Counted from the first letter of the stretch, positions 34,035 through 42,890 are shown. The stretch: DNA of 64,000 bases from Plantactinospora sp. BC1 (GCF_003030345.1 NZ_CP028158.1:682001-746000), one strand, 5' to 3'. The notes: a model not told the origin generated them from the letters alone. Translations and numbers: made by a program.

Positions 34035-35042
34035 TCAGTGCCGGGCGCTGCCCTGCGGCGGGGCGAGCAGCTCCGGACGGGCGCCGGTCCGGGCGGCCCA
34101 GCCGAGTACGTCCGGCACGGTGACGTTGCCACCGCAGCAGAGCAGTCCGAGCACCGCGTCGGCGCCGACCCGCTCGACCACCCGGCGGGCGGCCGGCAGC
34201 AGGCAGCCGGCCGCCGGCTCCAGCCACAGTTTGGCCTCCTCGGCGACGGTCAGTACCCCGTCGACCGCCTCGGCGTCGGAGACCACCAGCACCTCCTCGA
34301 CGTACGCCCGGACGTGTGCCAGGGTCAGCTCGGTGACGGTCGGCGCGCCGAGCGTGGTCGAGATCGAGGTGACGTCGACCCGCACCGGGTGCCCGGCGGC
34401 CAGCGCCCGGGACATCGACTCCGCCCCGACGGTCTCCACGCCCCAGATCCGTACCCCCGGCTTCGCCGCCTTGATCGCGGTGGCGACCCCCGAGATCAGC
34501 GCGCCCCCGCCGATGCTGACCAGGACGTCGGTCAGGTCCGGCCGGTCGGCGACGAACTCCGCGCCCGCCGTGCCGTGCCCGGCGACGATCGCCGGGTCAC
34601 CGAGCGGGTCGACGTAGGTCATCCCCGCCTGCCGACGCTGCTCGGCGACGTCGAACGCGGCGCCGACGTCCGGGGTCAGCACCAGCTCGGCACCGCTGGC
34701 CCGGACCCGGGCGGCGGACCGGGCCGGCGCCTTCGCCGGCATCACGACGGTGGCCCGGACACCCGTCCGGGCGGCCATCGCGGCCAGCGCGATCCCGTGG
34801 TTGCCGCCGCTGACCGTGACCAGCCCGGCGGCGAGTTCCGACGGCGACAGCGACAGCAGCCGGTTGGCGATGCCCCGCGGCTTGAAGCTGCCGGAGTGCT
34901 GGAGCGTCTCCAGCTTCAGCGCCACCGGCACGCCGAGCACCTCGGCCAGCCCCGGACTGGGCACCGTCGGGGTACGCAGCACGTGCGGCCGGATGCGGCT
35001 CGCCGCCTCCGTGATCCGTTCGGCGGGAATCAGCTCGACCAT
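34035..35042 (-). CDS. Threonine/serine dehydratase-like PLP enzyme
   Basis: A 335-residue fold-type II PLP enzyme. The Schiff-base Lys sits in HSGSFKPRGIANR (about residue 54), the Asn loop is SGGNHGIA, and the phosphate-binding tetraglycine loop is SIGGGALISG. The C-terminal CCGGNVT matches serine/threonine dehydratases. No ACT domain is present, so it is probably the catabolic or racemase-like form rather than IlvA. Substrate within the family is uncertain. It is a single gene, convergent with the winged-helix gene. Confidence 0.88.
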   Translation of the reverse strand: MVELIPAERITEAASRIRPHVLRTPTVPSPGLAEVLGVPVALKLETLQHSGSFKPRGIANRLLSLSPSELAAGLVTVSGGNHGIALAAMAARTGVRATVVMPAKAPARSAARVRASGAELVLTPDVGAAFDVAEQRRQAGMTYVDPLGDPAIVAGHGTAGAEFVADRPDLTDVLVSIGGGALISGVATAIKAAKPGVRIWGVETVGAESMSRALAAGHPVRVDVTSISTTLGAPTVTELTLAHVRAYVEEVLVVSDAEAVDGVLTVAEEAKLWLEPAAGCLLPAARRVVERVGADAVLGLLCCGGNVTVPDVLGWAARTGARPELLAPPQGSARH

Positions 35043-35183
35043 GCCGACGGACGTTACCGGGTGCCCGGCCCGGCCCGCCCCGCCCGGCGCCGCCCGTCCG
35101 CCCGACCGGGCGGTACCCGGTGTGCGGGCGGACTATCCGGGTAGGCGGGCCCGGACAGCGGTACCGGCAGAGCGGAGCGACCG

Positions 35184-35654
35184 ATGAACGTGTCCCATCT
35201 TCCGCTGCGCGTCGCGATCGGCGCGTTCGTCCTGAACTCGGGCGTCTCCAAGTGGAACCTGGAGGGGGAGGAGGCGGCCGGCATGCACGGGATGGCGTCC
35301 GGGGCGATCCCGCCGATCAAGCAGATCCCACCGGACCAGTTCGCCCGGCTGCTGGCCGGCACCGAGGTGGCGCTCGGCGCCGCGCTGCTCTTCCCGGTGG
35401 TCCCGTCCGCGCTGGTCGGGCTCGGCCTGCTCGCCTTCGGCGGCGGCCTGATGCGGCTGTACTGGGCCACGCCCGGCATGCACGAGCCCGGCAACCCCCG
35501 GCCGACCCAGCAGGGCGTACCGATCGCCAAGGACAGCTGGCTGGTCGGGGCCGGTCTCACCCTGCTCCTCGACGACCTGCTCGGCCGGGCCGCCGGCAAG
35601 CGGCGCGGCGTGGGCCGGCAGATCGCGCGCCGGTGCGGCAAGCGGCGCGGCTGA
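35184..35654 (+). CDS. DoxX-like small membrane protein
   Basis: A 156-residue protein with about four hydrophobic segments: RVAIGAFVLNSGVSKW, LLAGTEVALGAALLFPVVPSALVGLGLLAF and DSWLVGAGLTLLLDDLLG. The layout resembles short DoxX/DUF-type proteins, but similarity to the DoxX at 30100-30663 is low. The C-terminal tail is strongly basic (KRRGVGRQIARRCGKRRG) and presumably cytoplasmic. The divergent neighbour is the dehydratase gene. Function unknown. Confidence 0.7.
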   Translation: MNVSHLPLRVAIGAFVLNSGVSKWNLEGEEAAGMHGMASGAIPPIKQIPPDQFARLLAGTEVALGAALLFPVVPSALVGLGLLAFGGGLMRLYWATPGMHEPGNPRPTQQGVPIAKDSWLVGAGLTLLLDDLLGRAAGKRRGVGRQIARRCGKRRG

Positions 35655-35787
35655 CCGTGCGCCGACCCGGCCGGCGGCTGTTTCGGCCCGCCCACCCCGG
35701 GTACGCCCGGAAGAACACGAGCGGCCCCACCGGCGTTCTCGGCCGGTGGCGTCCGGAGAGGTCCCGAACCGGGAGGAGGGCGACGCG

Positions 35788-36240
35788 ATGGCCGGGATTC
35801 TGATGCGCAGCCGCGCCTTCAACGACCACGACCGGCTGCCGGACCGGTTCTCCCGGGACGGCGGCAACATCTCGCCACCGCTGGAGTGGTTCGACGTACC
35901 GGACGAGGCGACCGAACTGGTGCTGCTGGTCGAGGACCGGGACGCCGGGCGTACGCCGTTCCTGCACTGGCTGGTGACCGGGATCGAGGCGACCTCCGGC
36001 GGCGTCGACGAGGGCGAGACCCCACCGGGCGGCCGGGTCTGGGAGAACGGCTTCGGCACGGCGGGCTGGGGCGGCCCGCATCCGCCGACCGACGACGACC
36101 CGCACCGGTACTTCTTCCGGCTCTACGCCGTGAACCGACCGCTGGAGCTGCCCGGCGCGCCGCAGGCGTCGGACGTGCACGCCGCGGTGCGGAAACTCGA
36201 ACTGGCCAGCGGCAACATGGTCGGCACCTTCGCCCGCTGA
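35788..36240 (+). CDS. YbhB/YbcL family PEBP-like protein
   Basis: A 150-residue phosphatidylethanolamine-binding-protein-like protein. Ligand-pocket signatures are present: SRDGGNISPPLEW, VLLVEDRDAGRTPFLHWLV and a final HRYFFRLYAVNRPL. Eukaryotic relatives inhibit Raf kinase; bacterial ones have no settled role. The ATG at 35788 is chosen because GGGAGGAGGGCG precedes it and family similarity begins there. Transcribed alone. Confidence 0.9.
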   Translation: MAGILMRSRAFNDHDRLPDRFSRDGGNISPPLEWFDVPDEATELVLLVEDRDAGRTPFLHWLVTGIEATSGGVDEGETPPGGRVWENGFGTAGWGGPHPPTDDDPHRYFFRLYAVNRPLELPGAPQASDVHAAVRKLELASGNMVGTFAR

Positions 36241-36281
36241 CCCTCGGCGGAAATCCCCGCCGGTCCTCGCCGGAGAGTCGG

Positions 36282-36307
36282 CGCCGATTCTCGGCGGAAA
36301 ATCGGCG
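36282..36307. terminator. Possible terminator after the YbhB-like gene
   Basis: CGCCGATT (36282-36289) and AATCGGCG (36300-36307) form a perfect eight-base stem with a 10-base loop, in a stretch of TCGGCGGAAA-like repeats between 36242 and 36309. It lies 26 bases before the next start codon, so it could also act as an attenuator. Confidence 0.4.
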
Positions 36308-36332
36308 GCGGAGCAGGGCCGGCCGGGGTTAG

Positions 36333-37310
36333 ATGCACGACATGCCCCTGCCGCCCGGCTGGTCGGTGCGCCGGCCCCGCCTCGTCGACGTGCCGGCGAT
36401 CCTGGCCGTCGTGCACGCCAGCGACATCGCCGCGCTCGGCCACCCCGACTTCAGCGCCGACGACGTACGCGAGGTGCTGACCGCGCCCGACCTCGACCCG
36501 GCCCGGGACAGCTGGCTCGCGATCGACCCGGACGGCGAGGTGCGCGGCTGGTCCTATCTGGAGGACTCGAACCGGGGGCCACGGGAGACCGTCGAGGTCT
36601 ACGTGCACCCGGAGCGGGGACTGCCGGCCCAGGTGCCGCTGCTGGAGATGCAGCTGGCCCGCTCCGCCGAACGCGCCGCCGAGTTCGGTCTCGCCGCGAT
36701 GACCGTACGGGCGCTCGCGCTGCCGACCGAGGAACGCTGGATCGGGGTACTCCGGGACGCCGGCTTCGAGTTCGTCAAGCGGTACGCCCGGATGCGCCGG
36801 CCGCTGGCCGGGGTGGCCGCCGAGCCGCCACCCCCGCCGCCCGGGGTGCTGGTCCGGCCGGTCCGGTCCACCGACGACGCGGAGCTGCGCACCTTCCACC
36901 GGATCCTCGACTCGGCCTTCCGGGACACCCCGGACTACCAGCCGGCGAGCTACGAACAGTGGCGGGCCCAGGTGGCCGCGCTGCCCAGCGTCGCCTGGGA
37001 CGAGTGGTTCGTCGCCGAGGTGGCCGGCGAGCCGGTCGGCGTCCTCCAGTCCGCCGACCAGACCCTCGACCAGAACGAGGGCTGGGTGAAGCAGTTGGCG
37101 GTGCTCCGGGAGCACCGGCGGCGGGGCGTCGGCGCGGCGCTGCTGGCCCGGGCCTTCGCCTGCTATGCCGGCAAGGGCCGGGAGTACGCCGGGCTCGGCG
37201 TCGACCTGGCCAACCCGATCGGTCCGGTCCGGCTCTACGAGTCGGTGGGGATGACCCCGCGCTACGAGGCGGTCGTCTTCGAACGGAGCGTCGACGCCGA
37301 CGGGAAGTAG
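36333..37310 (+). CDS. Two-domain GNAT acetyltransferase
   Basis: A 325-residue protein with two tandem GNAT folds. The N-terminal domain (about 8-155) has a degraded acetyl-CoA loop (PERGLPAQVPLLEMQ). The C-terminal domain (about 170-322) has a good one: VKQLAVLREHRRRGVGAALL with RRRGVG, then GLGVDLANPIGPVRLYESVG. This arrangement resembles MshD-like mycothiol synthases and other double-GNAT proteins, but the enzyme cannot be identified. An alternative ATG lies three codons further on. Convergent with the GH43 gene, nine bases between stops. Confidence 0.85.
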   Translation: MHDMPLPPGWSVRRPRLVDVPAILAVVHASDIAALGHPDFSADDVREVLTAPDLDPARDSWLAIDPDGEVRGWSYLEDSNRGPRETVEVYVHPERGLPAQVPLLEMQLARSAERAAEFGLAAMTVRALALPTEERWIGVLRDAGFEFVKRYARMRRPLAGVAAEPPPPPPGVLVRPVRSTDDAELRTFHRILDSAFRDTPDYQPASYEQWRAQVAALPSVAWDEWFVAEVAGEPVGVLQSADQTLDQNEGWVKQLAVLREHRRRGVGAALLARAFACYAGKGREYAGLGVDLANPIGPVRLYESVGMTPRYEAVVFERSVDADGK

Positions 37311-37319
37311 TCGGGCGGC

Positions 37320-38852
37320 TCAGGCGTCGACGAGGTCGTCGTCGACCACCTCGGCCCGGTCCAGCGAGCCGAGCACCCGGTAGTCGTACCAGTCGACCCC
37401 GATCGCGTCGGCGGTGGCGTAGCAGCCGATCACCCGGCCGGTGAAGCCGCCGGCGACCTCGGTGGAGAGGTAGCGGCCGTCGAGTTCGGCGAGGACGACG
37501 AACTCGCCGCCGGGTGCCTCGTAGCCGAGCCGCACCACGTCCGGCTCCTGCCGGGGATGGTCCATGCCCGGCCCGGAGGCCCAGGTCTCGACGCGCAACA
37601 CCACCGGGCCGGTCACCGGACGGCTGCCGATCCGCTGGCAGAGCGGCCCGATCCGGGCCCGTACCCAGACCTCGCCGTCGCCCAGCTCGACCGCGTAGTG
37701 GTGGGCCTCGTCGAGGCGTACCGCCAGGCCGCCCCGGCCCACCCCGGGGTCGACCAGGGCGCGTACCCGGACGTCGTGCTGCTCCTGCCGGCGGCCGACG
37801 AAGGTCACCGTCGGCTCGTCGAGCGAGTTGCCCCGGGAGCGCAGGGTCAGCCAGCCGGGGCGATCGATCAGCGAGACGTCCTCCGGCGGCCGGGCCCGGA
37901 CGGAGATCCACCGCGGGTGCAGTTCGGTGGTGTCGAAGTCGTCCCGCACCGGCGCGGCACCCACCGGCGCGGGGGACAGGGTGGGGGTACGCGGCACCGC
38001 GCCGACCGGCCCGACCACCGGCCAGCCGTCGGACCAGGTGACCGGGGCGAGGAAGGTTTCCCGGCCGAGTACGTGCCAGCCGGGTGTGCCGCCCCGGGCG
38101 CGTACCCCGAGAAAGACCAGCCACCAGGAGCCGTCGGCGGCCCGCACCAGGTCGCCGTGCCCGGTGTTCTGGATCGGGTGGTCGGTGCTGCGGTGGCTGA
38201 GGATCGGGTTGGCCGGGCAGGGTTCGAAGGGCCCGTCCGGAGCCGGCGCCCGGGCCACCGAGATGCCGTGGCCGCGCTCGGTGCCGCCCTCGGCGATCAG
38301 CAGATACCACATGCCGTCGATCTGGTAGAGGTGTGGCGCCTCGGGCGCCTGCGCACCCGGGGTGCCGGACCAGATCCGCTTCGGCCGGCTCAGCGCCGTG
38401 CCCCGGACCGGGTCGATCCGCAGTTGGTCGACGCCGGCCACGGTGCACCAGCAGGTGCCGTCGTCGTCCCAGGCCAGGTCCGGGTCGATGCCGAGGACGT
38501 CGGGCAGGTGCACCGGCTCCGACCAGCGGCCGGCCGGGTCCTCGGCGGTGACCAGCAGGGTGCCGCCGTGCGGGACGTTCGAGGTGATCAGCCAGAACCG
38601 GCCGTCGTGGTGCCGCAGGGTGGGCGCGTAGACCCCGCCGGAGGAGGGGGTGCCGGGCGGCAGGACGAGCTGGCTGGGCCGGTCGAGGACGTTGCCCAAC
38701 TGGGTCCAGTGCACCAGGTCCCGGCTGTGGAAGATCGGCACGCCCGGGAAGTACTCGAAGCTGGAGCAGGCCAGGTAGTAGTCGTCGCCGACCCGGCAGA
38801 TGCTCGGGTCCGGATGGAAGCCGGGGATGACCGGAGCGCCGGAGGGCACCAT
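37320..38852 (-). CDS. Glycoside hydrolase family 43 (xylosidase/arabinofuranosidase type)
   Basis: A 510-residue enzyme with a five-bladed GH43 propeller (about 5-310) and a C-terminal beta-sandwich (DUF1349/XynB-type, about 320-510). PVIPGFHPDPSICRVGDDYY carries the catalytic base Asp15, GIDPDLAWDDDGTCW the second Asp, and APEAPHLYQIDGMWYLL the general-acid Glu. The two-domain layout matches beta-xylosidases that trim xylo-oligosaccharides. No signal peptide, so intracellular. Divergent from the LacI-type gene, which probably represses it. No strong ribosome-binding site is seen. Confidence 0.9.
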   Translation of the reverse strand: MVPSGAPVIPGFHPDPSICRVGDDYYLACSSFEYFPGVPIFHSRDLVHWTQLGNVLDRPSQLVLPPGTPSSGGVYAPTLRHHDGRFWLITSNVPHGGTLLVTAEDPAGRWSEPVHLPDVLGIDPDLAWDDDGTCWCTVAGVDQLRIDPVRGTALSRPKRIWSGTPGAQAPEAPHLYQIDGMWYLLIAEGGTERGHGISVARAPAPDGPFEPCPANPILSHRSTDHPIQNTGHGDLVRAADGSWWLVFLGVRARGGTPGWHVLGRETFLAPVTWSDGWPVVGPVGAVPRTPTLSPAPVGAAPVRDDFDTTELHPRWISVRARPPEDVSLIDRPGWLTLRSRGNSLDEPTVTFVGRRQEQHDVRVRALVDPGVGRGGLAVRLDEAHHYAVELGDGEVWVRARIGPLCQRIGSRPVTGPVVLRVETWASGPGMDHPRQEPDVVRLGYEAPGGEFVVLAELDGRYLSTEVAGGFTGRVIGCYATADAIGVDWYDYRVLGSLDRAEVVDDDLVDA

Positions 38853-38945
38853 CAGGACTCGACCCCGGCCAGGTCACCGGTCGCCCGAGCCGGCGGGACC
38901 GTGGGCGCGGCGAGACGGGGCATGGACGATCCTCTCCGGCGTAAA

Positions 38946-38978
38946 CTTTCCGGAATTGTTCCGTAACTCGTTCGGAAC
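38946..38978. promoter_or_regulatory. Operator-like palindromes upstream of the GH43 gene
   Basis: TTCCGGAA (38948-38955) is followed by GTTCCG (38958-38963) and its complement CGGAAC (38973-38978) with a nine-base spacer. All lie about 95-125 bases before the GH43 start in an AT-richer stretch, fitting control by the LacI-type protein encoded divergently. TTCCGGAA recurs upstream of the GH3 gene. Confidence 0.5.
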
Positions 38979-39061
38979 GTTATGGCCCACCGTGCGGTCA
39001 GTCAACCCCGAAAGCTGCGGCAAAATACTGGGAGGGCACGTGACCGACGCCGGTGCACCCT

Positions 39062-39084
39062 CGAAAGTGTTTCGGTCGTAGGCT
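39062..39084 (+). promoter_or_regulatory. Operator and -10 box of the LacI-type gene
   Basis: CGAAA-GTG-TTTCG (39062-39074) is a perfect inverted repeat, immediately followed by TAGGCT (39079-39084) as a likely -10. A repressor there would occlude RNA polymerase, indicating autoregulation. Streptomyces xylo-oligosaccharide regulators of the BxlR kind are reported to bind CGAA-N-TTCG motifs, from memory of that literature. Confidence 0.6.
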
Positions 39085-39109
39085 GAACCCTCAACGAAGG
39101 AGCTGCCTC

Positions 39110-40132
39110 GTGACGGTCGACGAAGGACGCAGGATCACGATCACCGCCATCGCACAGGAGGCGGGCGTGTCGGTGCCGACGGTCTCCCGGGTGCTCAACG
39201 GCCGCAACGACGTGGCGCCGCAGACCCGGGAACGGGTGGAGGAACTCCTCCGCCGGCACGGCTACCGCCGACGGGCCACCCGACCGCGGGCCGGGGCGAG
39301 CCTGATCGACCTCATCTTCAACGACCTGGACAGCCCCTGGGCGGTCGAGATCATCCGAGGGGTGGAGGACGTCGCGCACGCCTCCGGCGTCGGCACCGTG
39401 GTCTCGGCGATCCACCGTCGCTCCACCTCGACCCGGCAGTGGTTGCAGAACCTGCGTACCCGGGCCACCGACGGGGTGATCCTGGTGGCCAGCGACCTCG
39501 CCCCGCCGGTGCACGCCGAGCTGCGCCGGCTCAACGTGCCGATGGTGCTGGTCGACCCGGCCGGAGTGCCCAACCTCGACATCCCGACCATCGGCGCGAC
39601 CAACTGGGCCGGCGGGCTGCGCGCCACCGAGCACCTGCTCTCGCTCGGCCACCGCCGGATCGGTTTCATCGCCGGGCCGCCGCGACTGCTCTGCAGCCGG
39701 GCCCGGCTCGACGGCTACCGGGCCGCCCTGGACGCCGCCGGCATCCCGCTCCGCGACGAGCTGGTCCTGCCCGGCGACTTCTACCACGAGTCCGGCTACT
39801 CCGGCGGGGCCGCACTGCTCGACCTCGACGAGCCACCGACGGCGATCTTCGCCTCCAGCGACCAGATGGCGTTCGGGGCGTACGAGGCGGTCCGGCGGCG
39901 CGGTCTGCGGGTCCCCGACGACGTGAGCGTGGTCGGCTTCGACGACCTGCCGGAGGCGCGCTGGGCCTCGCCGCCACTCACCACCGTACGCCAGCCGCTG
40001 GCCGAGATGGGGCTGCTGGCCGCCCGGACGGTGCTCCGGCTGGCCGGCGGCGAGCCGCTGGACACGCCCAGGGTCGAACTCTCCACCGACCTGGTGGTCC
40101 GGGACAGTTCGGCGCCGTACGCCCGCCGTTGA
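39110..40132 (+). CDS. LacI-family transcriptional repressor
   Basis: A 340-residue regulator. The N-terminal helix-turn-helix (about 10-30, TAIAQEAGVSVPTVSRVLNG) is followed by the hinge and a type I periplasmic-binding-like effector domain: LIFNDLDSPWAVEIIRGVED, GFIAGPPRLLCSRARLDGY, AIFASSDQMAFGAYEAVRR and VVGFDDLPEARWASPPLTTV. It should bind a sugar released by the GH43 or GH3 enzymes and then leave DNA. The GTG at 39110 is used because AAGGAG lies seven bases before it. Confidence 0.92.
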   Translation: MTVDEGRRITITAIAQEAGVSVPTVSRVLNGRNDVAPQTRERVEELLRRHGYRRRATRPRAGASLIDLIFNDLDSPWAVEIIRGVEDVAHASGVGTVVSAIHRRSTSTRQWLQNLRTRATDGVILVASDLAPPVHAELRRLNVPMVLVDPAGVPNLDIPTIGATNWAGGLRATEHLLSLGHRRIGFIAGPPRLLCSRARLDGYRAALDAAGIPLRDELVLPGDFYHESGYSGGAALLDLDEPPTAIFASSDQMAFGAYEAVRRRGLRVPDDVSVVGFDDLPEARWASPPLTTVRQPLAEMGLLAARTVLRLAGGEPLDTPRVELSTDLVVRDSSAPYARR

Positions 40133-40428
40133 CCCCGAGGCCGTTCCGGCAATGCCGGGGTGAACTTCCGGGAGATTTCCGGTAGCTGTCGAGGGCGGCT
40201 GACCGGGTGTTCCGGGACCGTCGTCGGCCGCGCACGGGCACGCGTTTTGCCCCGAACCGCGTCGCCTGCCGTACCGGCTGACCGCCAGCGCTGCGCTGGG
40301 TCGCGAGGCACCCCCGCGCGGGAGAAGGACCGGTTTGCCGGGTTAGAGGTGATCGCGCGCGGGGTACCACCACCCGCGTAGCGACGCCCGGCCGGCGCGG
40401 CGGGGCGCTGACCCGAGGGAGCAACCCG

Positions 40429-40734
40429 ATGAGACTCGACGACGACGACATCCGGACCACGGGCGGCGGCGGTGGTGAGGGCCCGGCCGACGGCGGAGCC
40501 AACCCGCAGGGCCGGGACGGTGGCGCGGACGGTGCCGCCGAAGGCCCGGCCGACGCCGGAGCCACCCAGGGGCAGCACGACGGTGGCGCCGACGGCAGCG
40601 CCGAGGGTCCGGCCGACGGCGGCGCGACCCCCGGGCAGCACGACGGCGGGGCGGACGGTGCCGCCGAGGGCCCGGCCGACGCCGGAGCCACCCCGGGGCA
40701 GCAGGACGGCGGCGCCGACAGCGCCGCCCGGTAG
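40429..40734 (+). CDS. Short repeat protein, possible modified-peptide precursor
   Basis: A 101-residue protein with no Cys, Lys, aromatic or large hydrophobic residues after a short start (MRLDDDDIRTTGGGG). One partial unit (EGPADGGANPQGRDGGA) is followed by three 21-residue units of the type DGAAEGPADAGATxGQHDGG and the end DSAAR. The protein is acidic and surely unfolded. An Asp-rich leader-like start, repeated cores and an adjacent JmjC oxygenase nine bases downstream suggest a ribosomal peptide hydroxylated at Asp, Asn, His or Pro (inference). GAGGGAGC precedes the ATG. It could instead be a simple acidic linker protein. Confidence 0.75.
   Translation: MRLDDDDIRTTGGGGGEGPADGGANPQGRDGGADGAAEGPADAGATQGQHDGGADGSAEGPADGGATPGQHDGGADGAAEGPADAGATPGQQDGGADSAAR
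40528..40716 (+). repeat. Three 63-base in-frame tandem repeats
   Basis: Units at 40528-40590, 40591-40653 and 40654-40716 encode 21 residues each. Variation is mostly at third positions or Ala/Gly and Pro/Gln swaps, so the protein pattern is conserved more than the DNA. A diverged partial unit precedes them. Confidence 0.92.
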
Positions 40735-40743
40735 CGCCCGACG

Positions 40744-42183
40744 ATGACCGAGTACGACGGGTCGACCGGCACGGTCGCGGCCCGGTACCGGCCGGAGGCT
40801 TCCCGGGCGGACCTGCCGGACGCACCGCCGACCGGGACACCCCGACCGGCGGTACCGACCCTGCCGGGATCCGATCCGACGACCGGGGCGGGCGGCGACG
40901 GTCGCCCGGCCCGGTCCACCGGCCCGGCGACGGGGCCCGCCCCGGCCAACGGATCGGCGCTGACCCGCTGCGTGGCGGTCGAGCCGGCGAAGTTCGCCGC
41001 CGCGTACTGGGGACGGGCCGCGCTGCTCTCCCGGGCCGCCGAACTCGGCAACCCGGACGGCTTCCGGGACCTGCTCAGCCCGGACGACGCCGACGAACTG
41101 CTCAGCCGGCGCGGACTGCGTACCCCGTTCCTGCGGGTGGCCAGGAACGGCCAGGTACTGCCGACCGGGCAGTACACCGGCGGTGGCGGGGCCGGGGCCG
41201 AGATCACCGACCAGGTACTCGACGAGCGGGTCCTCGCGCTCTACGCCGACGGCGCCACCCTGGTGCTCCAGGGACTGCACCGGACCTGGCCCCCACTGAT
41301 CGACTTCACCCGGGAGCTGAGCCGGCAACTCGGCCAGCCGCTCCAGGTGAATGCCTACCTGACGCCGCCGGGCAACCAGGGCTTCGCCACCCACTACGAC
41401 ACGCACGACGTCTTCGTGCTCCAGGTCGACGGGCACAAGCACTGGCAGATCCACGAGCCGGTGCTGCCCGACCCGCTGGAGCGGCAGCCGTGGGGCGGCC
41501 GGGCCGACGAGGTCGCCGCGGTCGCCGACGGGCCACCGGCGCTGGACGTGGTGCTGGGTCCCGGTGACGCGCTCTACCTGCCCCGGGGCTGGCTGCACAG
41601 CGCCCGGGCCCAGGACGAGAGCAGCCTGCACCTGACCGTCGGGGTCCGGGCACTCACCCGGTACGCGATGGTCGAGGCGCTGCTGGAGTTGGCCACCGAG
41701 GATCCGCGACTGCGCGCCACGCTGCCGTTCGGGATGGACGTGGCCGAGGTCGACCAGGTCGAACCGGAGCTGACCGAGACCGTCGAGGCGCTGCGGGACT
41801 GGCTGCTGCGGGCCGATCCGGGCGAGGTCGCCGCCCGGCTACGGGCCCGGGCCTGGCCGGCGGCCCGCCCGGCGCCGATCCGGCCGCTGGCCCAGGCGGC
41901 GGCGATCAGTGCGGTGCACGCCGACACCCGGCTGGTGCCCCGGGACGGCCTGCGCTGGCGGTTGACGAGCCAGCCGGCCGGCGGGGACGGCAGCCCCGGT
42001 CGGGTCGTGCTGTCGCTCTTCGACCGCACGGTGACCTTCCCCGCCCAGTGCGGGCCGGCACTGCGGGCGTTCCTCTCCGGGGCGGCGGAGCGGGTCGGTG
42101 ACCTGCCCGGGCTGGACGACGACGCCGACCGGATCGTGCTGGCCCGGCGGCTGCTCCGCGAGGCGGTCGCGGTACCGGTCTGA
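40744..42183 (+). CDS. JmjC/cupin-4 family 2-oxoglutarate oxygenase
   Basis: A 479-residue enzyme of the ribosomal-oxygenase-like (cupin_4) family, which hydroxylates protein side chains using Fe(II), O2 and 2-oxoglutarate. Fe ligands are His217 and Asp219 (THYDTHDVF) and His285 (LPRGWLHSA); the Lys in VDGHKHWQIHEP probably binds 2-oxoglutarate. The first 75 residues are Pro/Thr/Gly-rich and disordered; the C-terminal part is a winged-helix-like dimerisation region. It begins nine bases after the repeat protein's stop, so that protein is the likely substrate (inference). No strong ribosome-binding site; translation may be coupled. Confidence 0.85.
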   Translation: MTEYDGSTGTVAARYRPEASRADLPDAPPTGTPRPAVPTLPGSDPTTGAGGDGRPARSTGPATGPAPANGSALTRCVAVEPAKFAAAYWGRAALLSRAAELGNPDGFRDLLSPDDADELLSRRGLRTPFLRVARNGQVLPTGQYTGGGGAGAEITDQVLDERVLALYADGATLVLQGLHRTWPPLIDFTRELSRQLGQPLQVNAYLTPPGNQGFATHYDTHDVFVLQVDGHKHWQIHEPVLPDPLERQPWGGRADEVAAVADGPPALDVVLGPGDALYLPRGWLHSARAQDESSLHLTVGVRALTRYAMVEALLELATEDPRLRATLPFGMDVAEVDQVEPELTETVEALRDWLLRADPGEVAARLRARAWPAARPAPIRPLAQAAAISAVHADTRLVPRDGLRWRLTSQPAGGDGSPGRVVLSLFDRTVTFPAQCGPALRAFLSGAAERVGDLPGLDDDADRIVLARRLLREAVAVPV

Positions 42184-42215
42184 GCCCGGCCGCACCGCCT
42201 CCCGGGCCGGCGTCC

Positions 42216-42890
42216 TCAGCGGAGCAGGCCGAACAGGGCCCCGGTGGTGACCAGCCCGGCGACCACGACCACCAGCGCGGAGCGTACGTCCAGGCCGGCG
42301 TGCCGCCGGTCGGCGAGTACCCGGGCCGGTGCCAGCCCGACGACCGGGCCGAGGAGCGTCACCAGCAGCCCGAGCACCGGCATGCCCACCGCCAGGTCAC
42401 CGCCGTACCGGTCGCCGACGGTCCGGGCGGCCAGCCCGAGGGCGTACGCGGCGGCCGCGCCGAGCACCCCGAAGAGGGCCAGCAGCGGCCGGGTGGCGCT
42501 CGGCAGCTCGCCCGGTTTCCGGGCCCGGTCCAGCAGCTCCCGGACCCCGTCGAGCAGCGCCTCGACGTCGGCCGGTACGCCCACGCCGTTGCGCGGCACC
42601 GGTGGCTCGCCGACCCGCCGGTCCGCCGCACCGAACTGCCCGCGCAGGATGCTCCAGAGGTGGATCGACTCGGCCTCGGTGCGGTCCACCTCCTGCTGGG
42701 CGTCGGCCACCTCCGCCTCGGCCCGGCGTACCGCCTGCTCCGCGTCGCGTACCGCCCGTTCGGCGGCGGCGCACTGCCGCTCGTACCAGGCGTCCGCCTC
42801 GGCGCGCTCCGCCTCGGCCCGGCCGGTCAGTTCGGCGAGCCGCCGGATCGCCTGCGCGTAGCCGGCCTCCCGTTCCAGGTCGCCGCTCAT
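42216..42890 (-). CDS. Coiled-coil membrane protein of the FtsK-like operon
   Basis: A 224-residue protein. Residues 1-78 form a long charged coiled coil (ERAEADAWYERQCAAAERAV and similar), followed by a linker with a small helical region (90-130). The C-terminus has three hydrophobic segments: about 134-158, 166-192 and 204-223. It is thus a membrane-anchored protein with a cytosolic coil. I do not recognise a family. Its ATG overlaps the stop of the FtsK-like gene (ATGA), so the proteins are made together. It may anchor the ATPase to the membrane (inference). Confidence 0.8.
   Translation of the reverse strand: MSGDLEREAGYAQAIRRLAELTGRAEAERAEADAWYERQCAAAERAVRDAEQAVRRAEAEVADAQQEVDRTEAESIHLWSILRGQFGAADRRVGEPPVPRNGVGVPADVEALLDGVRELLDRARKPGELPSATRPLLALFGVLGAAAAYALGLAARTVGDRYGGDLAVGMPVLGLLVTLLGPVVGLAPARVLADRRHAGLDVRSALVVVVAGLVTTGALFGLLR

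Noticed and set aside
40528-40716. Regular repeats considered as a CRISPR array
   Set aside because: The units are contiguous 63-base coding repeats without unique spacers, in frame with a protein gene.
42184-42215. Hairpin between the JmjC gene and the FtsK-like operon as terminator
   Set aside because: Only a six-base CCGGCC/GGCCGG stem, common by chance in this GC-rich sequence.
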